A stretch of 64,000 nt of DNA, from the NCBI RefSeq assembly GCF_008801715.1, contig NZ_VZPG01000002.1:434001-498000 (forward strand), written 5' to 3'. The notes below the pieces were generated by a model that saw only the letters and a list, made by a program, of their open reading frames with translations, had not been told where the DNA came from and ran no database searches. Shown piece by piece: positions 52,318 to 62,511 of this stretch (its first letter is position 1; every line of letters starts with the position of its first letter). The position numbers and the translations under genes were made by a program. The stretch is from Pseudochrobactrum saccharolyticum (GTDB lineage: Bacteria; Pseudomonadota; Alphaproteobacteria; Rhizobiales; Rhizobiaceae).

Positions 52318-55300
52318 TTATTCTCCGGCGATTTTTGCCAGTTGCGTCATGATTACGGCTGAACCGGTCAGGCGTTTTTCAGCGGTCGGATAATCGCGGA
52401 TAAACACAATGCTCTGATCCGGCCGGATCTTCGCCAGCGAGCCCTGTGCCGCAATCATCTGCACCAGACCTGCCGGATTCGAGAAGGTCTTCTCACGGAA
52501 CTGGATAACAATGCCTTTCGGCCCTGCATCCAGTTTCTCAACATTGGCCTTGCGGCACAGCGCCTTGATAAACACGATCTTGAGCAGGTGCTGCACTTCT
52601 TCCGGCAGCGGGCCAAAACGGTCGATCAGCTCGGCACCAAATCCGTCGATCTCCTGCGTTGTTTCCAGATCGGCCAGACGGCGATAAAGCCCCAGACGCA
52701 ATTGCAGATCCGGCACATAAGTTTCCGGTATCATCACCGCTGTGCCAACCGCAATTTGTGGCGACCAATGGCTGTCAATCACAGGGCCTTCGGATTTCAG
52801 CTCAGCAACGGCCTCTTCCAGCATCTGCTGATACAGCTCGAAACCGACTTCCTTGATATGACCGGACTGTTCATCGCCCAGCAAGTTCCCCGCGCCGCGA
52901 ATATCCATATCGTGGCTCGCAAGCTGGAAACCAGCGCCCAAAGTATCCAGCGATTGCAGCACTTTGAGACGGCGCTCAGCGGTCTGCGTCAGCGTTTTGC
53001 CCGCAGGCAATGTGAACAGCGCGAATGCACGCTGCTTGGAACGGCCAACACGGCCACGCAACTGATAGAGCTGCGCAAGACCGAACATATCCGCACGATG
53101 CACGATCATGGTATTGGCAGTCGGAATATCCAGACCGGATTCCACGATGGTTGTGGAGAGCAACACATCATACTGCCCGTCATAGAAGGCATTCATAATG
53201 TCTTCCAGCTCACCGGCCGCCATCTGCCCATAAGCCACGGCAACTTTCAGCTCCGGTACATGCTGGTCGAGGAATTCTTTGATTTCTGCAAGGTCGGAAA
53301 TACGCGGACAGACATAGAAACTCTGGCCGCCGCGATAGCGCTCGCGCATCAGGGTTTCACGGATGACCAGCGCGTCAAAAGGTGAAATGAAGGTACGCAC
53401 CGCCATACGGTCAACCGGCGGCGTGGTAATCAGCGACAATTCACGCACACCTGTAAGCGCCAGCTGCAAAGTGCGCGGGATCGGCGTTGCAGTGAGTGTC
53501 AGCACGTGAATATCGGATTTAAGGTCTTTCAGACGTTCTTTATGCTTGACACCGAAATGCTGTTCTTCGTCGATAATCAGCAGGCCGAGATTTTTGAACT
53601 TGATCGAATTGCCGAGCAGCGCATGGGTGCCGACAACAATATCCACCGTGCCTTCTTCAACACCTTTCTTGGTCAATGCCAGTTCTTTGGCTCCGACAAG
53701 ACGCGAGGCATGGGCAACATTAATCGGCAGACCATTAAAGCGCGTGGAAAAGGTTTTGAAATGCTGGCGTGACAGCAATGTGGTCGGCACAACAACCGCC
53801 ACCTGATAGCCGTTGAGCGCCGCTACAAAAGCCGCACGCAGCGCGACTTCGGTTTTACCAAAGCCGACATCGCCGCAAACCAAACGATCCATCGGCTTGC
53901 CATCGCCAAGATCGTCAAAGATCGCATCAATGGCGCGTTGCTGGTCTTCTGTCTCGTCATAAGGGAAGCGCGCAGCAAACTCACCATAAAGACCATCCGG
54001 CGGATTCAGAACCGGCGCACCGCGCATAGCGCGTTCTGCAGCAATGCGGATGAGCTGTCCGGCCATTTCCAGCAGCTGCTTCTTGAGCTTGGCTTTACGC
54101 GCCTGCCATGCGCCGCCGCCAAGCTTATCCAGAACAGCGCTTGAGCCTTCCGAGCCATAGCGCGACAGCAGTTCTATATTTTCAACCGGCAGGAACAGAC
54201 GGTCGTCACCGGCATAATGCAGTTCAAGGCAATCATGCGGCGCACCGGCAGCAGTGATTGTGCGCAAGCCGACAAATTTACCGATACCGTGATCGACATG
54301 CACAACGATATCGCCTGCGGTGAGGCTACCGGCCTCAGAGATGAAATCCGCATCGCGCTTGCGTTTCTTGGTGCGTCGGATCAGGCGGTCACCGAGAATA
54401 TCCTGCTCGGCCACCACAACCAGATCACCGGCATCAAAGCCGCTTTCCACGGCCAGCACAGTTGCAGTGATCTTATCACGCGACAGGGCTTTGACTGTCC
54501 GCAGATCTTTAACCGTCTCGATTTTTTCCAGACCATGTTCGTCCAGCACCTGCAACAGACGGTCAAGTGAGCCCTCCGTCCATGCGGCGACCATGATCTT
54601 TTTGCCACTTGCGCGAAGTTCAGCGATATATTTGGTTACGGCCTCAAACAGATTGACGTCTTTAGCGGCGCGTTCCTCGGCAAAGCTGCGGCCTTTATGG
54701 GCATCTGCATGGATAATATGTCGTCCGCTGGCTTCCGGTGCTTCAAAAGGCGTGAGATCATAGCGCTTGCCATTCGCCTCTGCGGCCTCTTCCACCTTAC
54801 GCAGCGACATATAGAGCTGGCTCGGTGCAACGGGCTTATAGGGAATAGCATCAGCGGCTTCTTTGCCCTCGGCCTGTTTCTGACGCGCTTCATAATGGTC
54901 AAGCACCAGCTTGTGACGCTCGGCAATAGCTTCAGGCACCAGATGATCAAATACAACAGGCATTGCGCCTGTGTGATCGAACAGGGTTTCCATCTCGTCA
55001 TAGAACAGCGGCAGCCAGTGCTCCATACCGGCAAAGCGGCGACCTTCTGAGATCGCAGCATAAAGCGCATCATCGCGTGACGGCGCACCAAAGGCAGCAA
55101 TATAATTCTTACGGAAACGGCTGATCATATCCGGCGAGAGCGTAATCTCGCTCATCGGCTGGAGAGTGAACTCCTTGCGCGTCTCAGTGGTGCGTTGCGA
55201 GGCCGGATCGAACGCACGAATGCTCTCCAACGTATCACCAAAGAAATCCAGACGCAGCGGCTCTTCCGCACCCGGCACGAACAGATCAAGAATACCACCG

Positions 55301-55815
55301 CGTACCGCAAATTCACCGACATCACGTACGGTCGGCACGCGTTCAAAGCCGTTGCGTTCAAGGCGCTGGGTCAGCTCATCCATATTCACGCGGTTGCCCG
55401 GCCGTGCAGAGAAACTCTGCTCAGCCAACACAGCGCGTGGCGGCAGTTTCTGCAATACCGCATTGGCAGTGGCAATAATCAGCGCCGGATGTTTCTGCTC
55501 CCGCAAAGCGCTCAGTTGGCTCAAAGCATTCAGACGTCTGGCCGAGACGGTTGCACCGGGGGAAACGCGGTCATAAGGCAGACAGTCCCATGCAGGAATA
55601 TGCAACACCGGCAATTCCGGCATGATGAAGCCGATCACCTGCTCAATATCCGCCACGCGCTGCCCGTCGCGCGCGATGAACAGTATCGGCCCTTTATCGC
55701 CCGCCTCTTCCAGAATCTTGGCCAGCACAAAGGCTTCATAACCATCGGCAACACCGTCAATCAGCACATGATTGACGAGTACCGGTTTCAGACCAAGTTT
55801 GGAAAATACGGGCAT
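52318..55815 (-). CDS. mfd: Transcription-repair coupling factor
   Basis: An 1165-residue ATPase that removes RNA polymerase stalled at DNA damage and recruits UvrA. Domains in order: UvrB-like module (residues 1-400), CarD-like RNA polymerase interaction domain (about 480-570, GDIVVHVDHGIGKFVGL), superfamily 2 helicase core with Walker A GDVGFGKTE, DEEQ box (IIDEEQHFGV), TATPIPRTL and the RecG-like QLRGRVGRS, then the C-terminal UvrA-masking domain. Length is normal. sdhE lies upstream on the same strand with 41 nt between them. Confidence 0.97.
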   Translation of the reverse strand: MPVFSKLGLKPVLVNHVLIDGVADGYEAFVLAKILEEAGDKGPILFIARDGQRVADIEQVIGFIMPELPVLHIPAWDCLPYDRVSPGATVSARRLNALSQLSALREQKHPALIIATANAVLQKLPPRAVLAEQSFSARPGNRVNMDELTQRLERNGFERVPTVRDVGEFAVRGGILDLFVPGAEEPLRLDFFGDTLESIRAFDPASQRTTETRKEFTLQPMSEITLSPDMISRFRKNYIAAFGAPSRDDALYAAISEGRRFAGMEHWLPLFYDEMETLFDHTGAMPVVFDHLVPEAIAERHKLVLDHYEARQKQAEGKEAADAIPYKPVAPSQLYMSLRKVEEAAEANGKRYDLTPFEAPEASGRHIIHADAHKGRSFAEERAAKDVNLFEAVTKYIAELRASGKKIMVAAWTEGSLDRLLQVLDEHGLEKIETVKDLRTVKALSRDKITATVLAVESGFDAGDLVVVAEQDILGDRLIRRTKKRKRDADFISEAGSLTAGDIVVHVDHGIGKFVGLRTITAAGAPHDCLELHYAGDDRLFLPVENIELLSRYGSEGSSAVLDKLGGGAWQARKAKLKKQLLEMAGQLIRIAAERAMRGAPVLNPPDGLYGEFAARFPYDETEDQQRAIDAIFDDLGDGKPMDRLVCGDVGFGKTEVALRAAFVAALNGYQVAVVVPTTLLSRQHFKTFSTRFNGLPINVAHASRLVGAKELALTKKGVEEGTVDIVVGTHALLGNSIKFKNLGLLIIDEEQHFGVKHKERLKDLKSDIHVLTLTATPIPRTLQLALTGVRELSLITTPPVDRMAVRTFISPFDALVIRETLMRERYRGGQSFYVCPRISDLAEIKEFLDQHVPELKVAVAYGQMAAGELEDIMNAFYDGQYDVLLSTTIVESGLDIPTANTMIVHRADMFGLAQLYQLRGRVGRSKQRAFALFTLPAGKTLTQTAERRLKVLQSLDTLGAGFQLASHDMDIRGAGNLLGDEQSGHIKEVGFELYQQMLEEAVAELKSEGPVIDSHWSPQIAVGTAVMIPETYVPDLQLRLGLYRRLADLETTQEIDGFGAELIDRFGPLPEEVQHLLKIVFIKALCRKANVEKLDAGPKGIVIQFREKTFSNPAGLVQMIAAQGSLAKIRPDQSIVFIRDYPTAEKRLTGSAVIMTQLAKIAGE

Positions 55816-55856
55816 AGGATGACTCTGCTATGTGTACGAACTTCTGATTTATAAGA

Positions 55857-56159
55857 TCAATAGTCGATTTTATCGCGGAACAAAATAAGATCACGGAACA
55901 AAACCGTGTCAAAAGCTTCCGGTGTTTTGTCTTCGCCGGTAATCCATTTGAACAGATCGCGGTCGAGCACTTCGAGCAGGCGCTCAAACTCATTCAATGT
56001 ATCTTCATCCATGGTTGCAATATGCATGTCAGCATATTGACCGAAGATCAGATCCATTTCCTTCATACCGCGGTGCCATGAGCGGAACAGCAGCTTGCGA
56101 CGACGCGGATCCAGCTGTGCGCCTGCCTCGGTGCCCGATAATTTACTGCCTGTGCTCAT
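55857..56159 (-). CDS. sdhE: Succinate dehydrogenase assembly factor SdhE
   Basis: A 100-residue protein that attaches FAD to SdhA. The signature RSWHRGMKEMDLIFG at residues about 24-38 contains the essential RGxxE-type motif, and the C-terminal LLEVLDRDLFKWITGEDKTP is typical. The start is the ATG at 56159, with GGAGAG 6 nt before it; the two upstream ATGs in frame have no such signal. Divergent from recG and upstream of mfd, the order known in other Rhizobiales. Confidence 0.94.
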   Translation of the reverse strand: MSTGSKLSGTEAGAQLDPRRRKLLFRSWHRGMKEMDLIFGQYADMHIATMDEDTLNEFERLLEVLDRDLFKWITGEDKTPEAFDTVLFRDLILFRDKIDY

Positions 56160-56269
56160 ATCACTCTCCGGATTAACGTCTGTGTATTCAAGTATGTTAC
56201 CAGCCATATAACGCGGGATGAGCGCGATGTCAGCTTGCAAGTTAATAAGATCTAAGTAAGTTTGCTTTC

Positions 56270-58402
56270 ATGCGTCCAAGTCTGCTTGATCCCCTGTTTG
56301 CATCCGTCCGCACCCTTACCGGTATCGGGCCTAAAGTCTCTGCTCTGCTGCTGAAACTGCTCGGCGCGGAAAGCGCGACGATGCTTGAACCGCGTGTGGG
56401 ACAATTGCTGTTTCTGGCACCAAACAGTGTGATCGACCGGCGCAACCGTCCGGGTGTGGCTTTTGCGCAGGAAGGGGCCGTGGTCACGTTGGAAGTGACA
56501 GTTGATGAATATCAGTTCTCACCCTCCACTGCCAAATCAGGCGCCTTTATGCGCGGCTCCGTGCCCCATCGCATTTATGCCCATGATGATACGGGCGAAG
56601 TAACACTGGTTTTCTTCCGTGCCCAGCGCCCGTGGCTGGAAAAGAGCCTGCCTCTTGGCGAAAAGGTCATCGTCTCCGGCAAAGTCGAATGGTTCAATGG
56701 TCGTGCCTCAATGGTGCATCCCGATCATATTGCGCCGATTGACGGCAGCGATGATCTGCCGCTGATCGAGCCGGTCTATCCGCTGACTGCCGGTCTTTCA
56801 CCCAAAACACTGGCACGCGCGATGCGTGATGCGCTGACACGCATTCCTGATCTGCCGGAATGGCAGGATAAGACGCTGATGCAGCGGGAGGGCTTTCCGT
56901 CTTTCTCGCAAGCTTTGCATCATCTGCATTTGCCGGAAGAACCGGAAGATATTGCGCAAGAGAGCCCTTCGCGTCGCCGCCTCGCCTATGATGAATTTCT
57001 CGCCGGACAAATGGCGCTGGCACTGGTGCGCGCCAAGACCAAGCGTCTCTCAGGTCGCCCGCTCAATGGCACAGGCAAAATCACCGCGCAGATATTGGCC
57101 AATCTGCCCTATAGCCTGACGAAAGGTCAGGAACAGGCAGTTAAAGATATTATCGGCGACCTCAAGCAGCCGGAGCGCATGCTGCGCCTGCTGCAAGGTG
57201 ATGTCGGCGCGGGTAAAACTGTAGTTGGCTTACTGTCTATGGCACATGCAGCGGAATCAGGCGGACAATCCGCCTTGATGGCACCGACTGAAGTGCTGGC
57301 ACGTCAGCATTTTGCAACCATTGCACCGCTGGCTGAAAAAGCCGGATTGAAAGCTGCTTTGCTGACAGGGCGTGAAAAAGGCAAAGAGCGTCAGCGCATT
57401 CTCGACGAACTGGCCGATGGTACAATTCATATCATTATCGGTACCCATGCGCTATTTCAGGATAAGGTCGAATATCATGATCTGGTATTTGTGATTATTG
57501 ATGAGCAGCACCGTTTTGGCGTGCATCAGCGTCTGCAGCTCACCGCCAAGGGTACTGCGCCGGATATGCTGGTGATGACCGCCACACCGATACCGCGCAC
57601 GCTGGTTCTGACCGCTTTTGGCGATATGGATGTTTCCAAACTCACTGAGAAACCGGCAGGCCGCCAGCCGATCACCACCGCAATTGTGCCGAGTGAGCGG
57701 TTGAGTGAAATTGTTGACCGAATGCGTAAGGCAATTTCCGAGGGGCAGAAAATCTACTGGATCTGCCCGCTGGTGGAAGAATCAGAACATGTTGAGCTGA
57801 CCTCTGCCGAAGAACGCTTTCAATCTTTTCTGCCGGTATTTGGCGACAAGCTTGGCCTCATTCACGGCCGCATGACCGGACAGGAAAAAGACGATGCCAT
57901 GCTGGCTTTCAAGCGCGGTGATACAAGCCTGCTGATTGCCACAACGGTGATTGAGGTTGGTGTGGACGTGCCGGATGCAACCGTAATTGTGATTGAACAT
58001 GCCGAGCGCTTCGGCCTGTCGCAATTGCATCAGCTACGTGGTCGTGTCGGGCGTGGTGATAAGCCATCCACATGTCTGCTGCTCTATAAAGGCCCGCTGG
58101 GTGAGATTGCCAAAGCGCGTTTGCAGGTGATGCGTGAGACGGAAGACGGTTTCCGCATTGCCGAAGAAGACCTGAAACTGCGTGGTGAAGGCGAATTGCT
58201 CGGCACCCGCCAGTCCGGCACGCCGGGCTTTAAACTCGCTTCCATGGAAGCGCATACTGATCTTCTGGAAATCGCCCGTAAAGATGCCCGTCTGATGCTG
58301 GAGCGCGATATTGATTTGCAATCTGAGCGCGGTCAGGCGCTGCGGTTGTTGCTCTATATTTTCGGCCGTGACGAGGCAATCAGACTGCTGCGTGCAGGAT
58401 AA
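56270..58402 (+). CDS. recG: ATP-dependent DNA helicase RecG
   Basis: A 710-residue helicase that remodels stalled replication forks and Holliday junctions. A wedge/OB domain (residues about 60-170) precedes the helicase core: Walker A GDVGAGKTVVG, DEQH (IIDEQHRFGVHQ), TATPIPRTL, TTVIEVGVDVPDA and QLRGRVGRGD. The C-terminal GEGELLGTRQSG motif is specific to RecG. No LexA box was found upstream. The 3' end overlaps the convergent GNAT gene by 49 nt. Confidence 0.97.
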   Translation: MRPSLLDPLFASVRTLTGIGPKVSALLLKLLGAESATMLEPRVGQLLFLAPNSVIDRRNRPGVAFAQEGAVVTLEVTVDEYQFSPSTAKSGAFMRGSVPHRIYAHDDTGEVTLVFFRAQRPWLEKSLPLGEKVIVSGKVEWFNGRASMVHPDHIAPIDGSDDLPLIEPVYPLTAGLSPKTLARAMRDALTRIPDLPEWQDKTLMQREGFPSFSQALHHLHLPEEPEDIAQESPSRRRLAYDEFLAGQMALALVRAKTKRLSGRPLNGTGKITAQILANLPYSLTKGQEQAVKDIIGDLKQPERMLRLLQGDVGAGKTVVGLLSMAHAAESGGQSALMAPTEVLARQHFATIAPLAEKAGLKAALLTGREKGKERQRILDELADGTIHIIIGTHALFQDKVEYHDLVFVIIDEQHRFGVHQRLQLTAKGTAPDMLVMTATPIPRTLVLTAFGDMDVSKLTEKPAGRQPITTAIVPSERLSEIVDRMRKAISEGQKIYWICPLVEESEHVELTSAEERFQSFLPVFGDKLGLIHGRMTGQEKDDAMLAFKRGDTSLLIATTVIEVGVDVPDATVIVIEHAERFGLSQLHQLRGRVGRGDKPSTCLLLYKGPLGEIAKARLQVMRETEDGFRIAEEDLKLRGEGELLGTRQSGTPGFKLASMEAHTDLLEIARKDARLMLERDIDLQSERGQALRLLLYIFGRDEAIRLLRAG

Positions 58403-58932
58403 TACTGCATCAGCCAGCAATCCTGCAGCTGCCCTTCGTGCATTTCATGGGCGGGCAGCAGGCGGAGTTTTTCAAAGCCGCATTTTTCATAACAGGCAAT
58501 AGCACGCAAGTTACGGCTTTGCGGGTCGAGTACAAGGCGCTGTGCTGCCTTTTCTGTTATGAGATAATCCCGCATTAGTGAGACAAGCTGTGTGCCCAGC
58601 CCCAGTCCCCAGAAATCCGACTCGCCGATAAACTGATCCAGCCCGTAGATTATATCTTCAACAGGTAATTCCAGTGCCTGCTTATCTTCGCTATCCAGCG
58701 GGTAAAACTGCACATAGCCCAGCGGCTTATTATCCAGCAACACCAGACACGGTGTGGTTTCCCCCTGATCTTCAATAAAAATTTCGATGATGGATTGCAG
58801 ATCGAAGTGCTTGTCGCGTCCTTCATAAAATTCCAGCACACGTTTATCCTGCAGCCAGCGCAGCATCACCAGCGCATCGCTTTTCTGCAAAACACGTATT
58901 GCCAATCTGCCTTGCTGCACCAGCATAACCAT
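58354..58932 (-). CDS. GNAT acetyltransferase, AAC(6')-like
   Basis: A 192-residue GNAT. Start VQQGRLAIRVLQKSDALVMLRWLQD, the acidic loop EIFIEDQGET, the acetyl-CoA region GLGLGTQLVSLMRDYL, and NLRAIACYEKCGFEKLR resemble chromosomal AAC(6')-type aminoglycoside acetyltransferases and siderophore/peptide acetylases. No claim on resistance is made. The last 49 bases lie inside the recG 3' end in the opposite strand, which is unusual for convergent genes. Confidence 0.82.
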   Translation of the reverse strand: MVMLVQQGRLAIRVLQKSDALVMLRWLQDKRVLEFYEGRDKHFDLQSIIEIFIEDQGETTPCLVLLDNKPLGYVQFYPLDSEDKQALELPVEDIIYGLDQFIGESDFWGLGLGTQLVSLMRDYLITEKAAQRLVLDPQSRNLRAIACYEKCGFEKLRLLPAHEMHEGQLQDCWLMQYYPARSSLIASSRPKI

Positions 58933-58956
58933 TCTCCCGCCGCTTATGATCTATAA

Positions 58957-58994
58957 ATAAAAAGCCCGCTTATCTGAGACAAGCGGGCTTTGAA
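58957..58994 (-). terminator. Terminator after glmS
   Basis: On the minus strand AAAGCCCGCTT / AAGCGGGCTTT with a short loop and T5, 19 nt beyond the glmS stop. Confidence 0.92.
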
Positions 58995-59012
58995 AAAACA
59001 GACTGCCTTGAC

Positions 59013-60836
59013 CTATTCAACAGTCACGGATTTCGCCAGATTACGCGGCTGATCCACGTCTGTCCCCATGAAGACAGCAGTGTAATAAGCCAGCATCTGG
59101 ATCGGCAGAGCATAAACCAGAGGCGAAATGAATTCCGGCACATCCGGCATAATCAGCACGGAATGTGCTTCCACATTTGCGTGTTTTGCACCTTCCTTGT
59201 CCGTGATCAGGATGATCCGGCCACCGCGGGCTGCCACTTCCTGCATATTCGACACGGTCTTCTCATAAAGACGGTCAAATGGTGCAATCACAATCACCGG
59301 CATGGTTTCATCAATCAGTGCAATCGGCCCGTGTTTCAGCTCACCGGCTGCATAGCCTTCCGCATGAATATAGGAGATTTCCTTGAGCTTTAACGCACCT
59401 TCAAGAGCCAGCGGATAGGATGTGCCGCGTCCAAGATAAAGCACATCTTTGACATTCATCAGGTCACGGCAGATCGCTTCGATCTTTGGTGCCAGTTTCA
59501 GCGCTTCATGCAGCACACCAGAGAGATTGCCAAGCTCACTGACCAGCTGCTTCTCTTCTTCCGGTGTAATCGTGCCGCGTGCCTTGGCAGCGGATAGTGC
59601 CAGCGAAGCCAGAACCGAAAGCTGACAGGTGAAAGCCTTGGTCGATGCCACGCCGATTTCCGGCCCTGCCAGGGTCGGCAGAACAATATCGGACTCGCGG
59701 GCAATGGTGGATTCACGCACATTGACCACAGCGGCAATCGGCAGGCCTTGCGAGCGGCAATAGCGCAGCGATGCAAGCGTGTCGGCGGTTTCACCAGACT
59801 GCGACACAAACAGTGCCAGCGTATCGGTTGAGAGCGGCATTTCGCGGTAGCGGAATTCCGATGCAATATCGATCTCTACCGGCAGACGCGCATAACGTTC
59901 CAGCCAGTATTTGCCGATTGTTGCTGCGTAATAAGCGGTACCGCAGGCGGAAACAGCCATACGGTTGATCTTCGACCAGTCGATATTATTGACATCGGTG
60001 CGGATCGACGAGGATGCGAAATCCAGATAATGCGCCAATGTGCGGGAAATCACTTCCGGCTGCTCATAGATTTCCTTTTCCATGAAATGGCGATAATTGC
60101 CTTTATTGACAACATAAGCACCACTGGCAGACTGCTGCACAACACGGCTGACCGCATTATTGCCTTCATCATAGATGACAACGCTATCACGGGTCAGAAC
60201 TGCCCAATCACCATCTTCCAGATAGGTCACTTTATCGGTGAACGGTGCCAGCGCGATCGCATCGGAGCCGAGGAACATTTCCCCTTCACCATAGCCGATG
60301 GCCAGTGGCGAACCGCGGCGTGCTGCGACCAGCATTTCATTTTCGCCGGTGAACAGGAAAGCCAGTGCAAAAGCACCGCGCAGACGGCTAAGCACATTGC
60401 GTACGGCTTCAACAGGCGCATCGCCGGAGCGGATATTGCGGGCGACCAGCTGCGCTACAGTTTCCGTATCCGTATCGCTCTGGAACTTAACGCCTTCAGC
60501 TTCCAGCTCTGTACGCAGTTCAGCAAAATTTTCGATAATACCGTTATGAACAATCGCAACCTGCTCAGTGGCATGCGGATGCGCATTGCGTTCTGTCGGC
60601 GCACCATGGGTTGCCCAGCGTGTGTGACCGATACCGATTGTGCCGCTCAGCGGTTCTGCCGCCAAACGGTTTTCCAGATTAACCAGCTTACCTTCGGCAC
60701 GGCTGCGGGCAATCTGATTATCCACCAGAGTGGCAATACCGGCTGAATCATAACCGCGATATTCAAGACGCTTCAGCGCATCCACAAGTCGCATTGCGAC
60801 CGGCTGTTTACCGACAATACCAATAATTCCGCACAT
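59013..60836 (-). CDS. glmS: Glutamine:fructose-6-phosphate aminotransferase
   Basis: A 607-residue enzyme making glucosamine-6-phosphate for peptidoglycan and LPS. The first residues after the initiator are CGIIGIVG, so Cys1 is the glutamine-hydrolysing nucleophile, which fixes the start at 60836; an in-frame ATG 21 codons upstream would bury it. GHTRWATHGAP is in the glutaminase domain; two SIS domains hold SQSGETADTLA and GRGTSYPLALEGALKLKEI. No glmS ribozyme-like element is visible in the short upstream gap to glmU. Confidence 0.97.
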   Translation of the reverse strand: MCGIIGIVGKQPVAMRLVDALKRLEYRGYDSAGIATLVDNQIARSRAEGKLVNLENRLAAEPLSGTIGIGHTRWATHGAPTERNAHPHATEQVAIVHNGIIENFAELRTELEAEGVKFQSDTDTETVAQLVARNIRSGDAPVEAVRNVLSRLRGAFALAFLFTGENEMLVAARRGSPLAIGYGEGEMFLGSDAIALAPFTDKVTYLEDGDWAVLTRDSVVIYDEGNNAVSRVVQQSASGAYVVNKGNYRHFMEKEIYEQPEVISRTLAHYLDFASSSIRTDVNNIDWSKINRMAVSACGTAYYAATIGKYWLERYARLPVEIDIASEFRYREMPLSTDTLALFVSQSGETADTLASLRYCRSQGLPIAAVVNVRESTIARESDIVLPTLAGPEIGVASTKAFTCQLSVLASLALSAAKARGTITPEEEKQLVSELGNLSGVLHEALKLAPKIEAICRDLMNVKDVLYLGRGTSYPLALEGALKLKEISYIHAEGYAAGELKHGPIALIDETMPVIVIAPFDRLYEKTVSNMQEVAARGGRIILITDKEGAKHANVEAHSVLIMPDVPEFISPLVYALPIQMLAYYTAVFMGTDVDQPRNLAKSVTVE

Positions 60837-60943
60837 GAGTGTCTGTTCCTGTTGCGTCTTTGTTTTAAGGTCTGACCTATAGGCCTTAAGACCACACAAT
60901 TCCTATCATCACTTTAAATTTAAAAATGACGATTTTATGATAA

Positions 60944-62305
60944 TTATTTGTTTTTGCTTGCTTTAATGGCTTTATATTTTTCGCGCAAAATCTCTGCACG
61001 GCCTTCTTTATTAACCTGACGGGCACGACCGAGCGCCAATGCATTTTCAGGCACTTCATCGGTAATCACGCTGCCAGAGGCCACATAAACACCATTGCCG
61101 ATTGTCAGTGGCGCAACCAGAGCAGAGTTGGAACCAACAAAGGCATTGCTACCGATTATGGTTTTGAACTTGTTATAGCCATCATAATTGCAGGTAATCA
61201 CGCCCGCGCCGATATTGGTTTCCGCACCCACAGTTGCATCACCGATATAGGACAAATGATTGACCTTGGCACCGGCGCCGATATCCGCATTTTTCACTTC
61301 GCAGAAATTGCCGACCTTGGCTTTCTCGGCCAGTTTTGCACCCGGACGCAGGCGTGCGAACGGCCCCACACTGGTATTGGCACCAATATGTGCGCCTTCA
61401 ACATGAGAGAATGCATGGATAACGGCACCGCACTCAACGGTCACTTTAGGGCCGAAGAACACATTCGGCTCAATCAGCACATCGGCCTCAATCAGCGTAT
61501 CATGCGCAAAGAAAACCGTTTCAGGTGCAATCAGCGTCACGCCGGATAGCATTACATCACGGCGCTTGCGTGCCTGCCACAGAGCTTCAGCCTCGGCCAG
61601 TTCTGCACGATTATTGATGCCAATGACATTCTCAACCGGTACATCAATGGCAATAACATTCAGCCCCTGCGCATGTGCCAGCTTCACCACATCGGTGAGA
61701 TAATATTCGCCTTTGGAATTATCGTTCTTCACGGCAGAGATCAGCTGCAGCGCATGCTTGCCGTTCAGCGCCATCAATCCGCCGTTGCAGAATGTGATTT
61801 TGCGCTGCTCGTCCGTCGCGTCTTTTTCTTCAACGATGGCAATCAGCTTGCCATTTTCTTCAACCAGACGGCCATAGCCGGTCGGGTTTTCCGGACGGAA
61901 GCCCATCACCACAATATCCGCGCCTTCCGCCAGCTTGTTACGGGCAGCGCGCAAAGAGGTTTCTTCGATCAGCGGTGTGTCACCAAACACGACCAGCACA
62001 TCATCATGCGATTCCGCCAAAGCTTCACGCGCAGCCAGAACCGCATGGGCAGTACCAAGACGCTCGGTCTGCTCGTAGAAACGTGCTTTATCGCTGATTT
62101 TGCCAACAGCCTTCTGTACATCTGCAGCGCCGCGACCGACAACAACGGCCAGATCAGCCCCATCATCAGCACCCTGCACGGCCTTAACCACATGCCCCAC
62201 CAGCGGCAGACCGGCAATCTCATGCAGTACTTTGGACATGGAAGACTTCATGCGGGTACCCTCACCGGCAGCGAGGATGATAGTCAGGCAGGATCTGGAA
62301 GCCAT
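60944..62305 (-). CDS. glmU: Bifunctional GlcN-1-P acetyltransferase / GlcNAc-1-P uridylyltransferase
   Basis: A 453-residue enzyme completing UDP-GlcNAc synthesis. The uridylyltransferase starts [19 protein letters not shown]; the C-terminal half is a left-handed beta-helix with hexapeptide repeats ([20 protein letters not shown]) and the acetyltransferase site [17 protein letters not shown]. The start at 62305 (MASRSCLT) is preferred over two upstream in-frame ATGs because of a nearby GGAA and family alignment. It precedes glmS by about 107 nt, so the two pathway enzymes are co-directional and probably co-transcribed. Confidence 0.97.
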   Translation of the reverse strand: MASRSCLTIILAAGEGTRMKSSMSKVLHEIAGLPLVGHVVKAVQGADDGADLAVVVGRGAADVQKAVGKISDKARFYEQTERLGTAHAVLAAREALAESHDDVLVVFGDTPLIEETSLRAARNKLAEGADIVVMGFRPENPTGYGRLVEENGKLIAIVEEKDATDEQRKITFCNGGLMALNGKHALQLISAVKNDNSKGEYYLTDVVKLAHAQGLNVIAIDVPVENVIGINNRAELAEAEALWQARKRRDVMLSGVTLIAPETVFFAHDTLIEADVLIEPNVFFGPKVTVECGAVIHAFSHVEGAHIGANTSVGPFARLRPGAKLAEKAKVGNFCEVKNADIGAGAKVNHLSYIGDATVGAETNIGAGVITCNYDGYNKFKTIIGSNAFVGSNSALVAPLTIGNGVYVASGSVITDEVPENALALGRARQVNKEGRAEILREKYKAIKASKNK

Positions 62306-62511
62306 ATTAATTCCGTGTTTCATAACTGGCAAAGAGGTCTGAATTATCAGAACCACTTTAAAGGCAAAACGTATAGATTCATTTACACAAAACAAGCAAG
62401 GTGCCGATGATTTTGCATGAATCGCGGTATTATTCTGTTTTTAAACAGTTTCCTGTTCAGGATTTATGGTTGTGCCGGTCACTTTTCAGAAACAACCGGT
62501 ACGTATCGTGA

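Noticed and set aside
60837-60943. glmS ribozyme or other riboswitch before glmS
   Set aside because: The gap is too short for the ribozyme, and that class is not known from alphaproteobacteria; only a weak GGTCT/AGACC pairing is visible.
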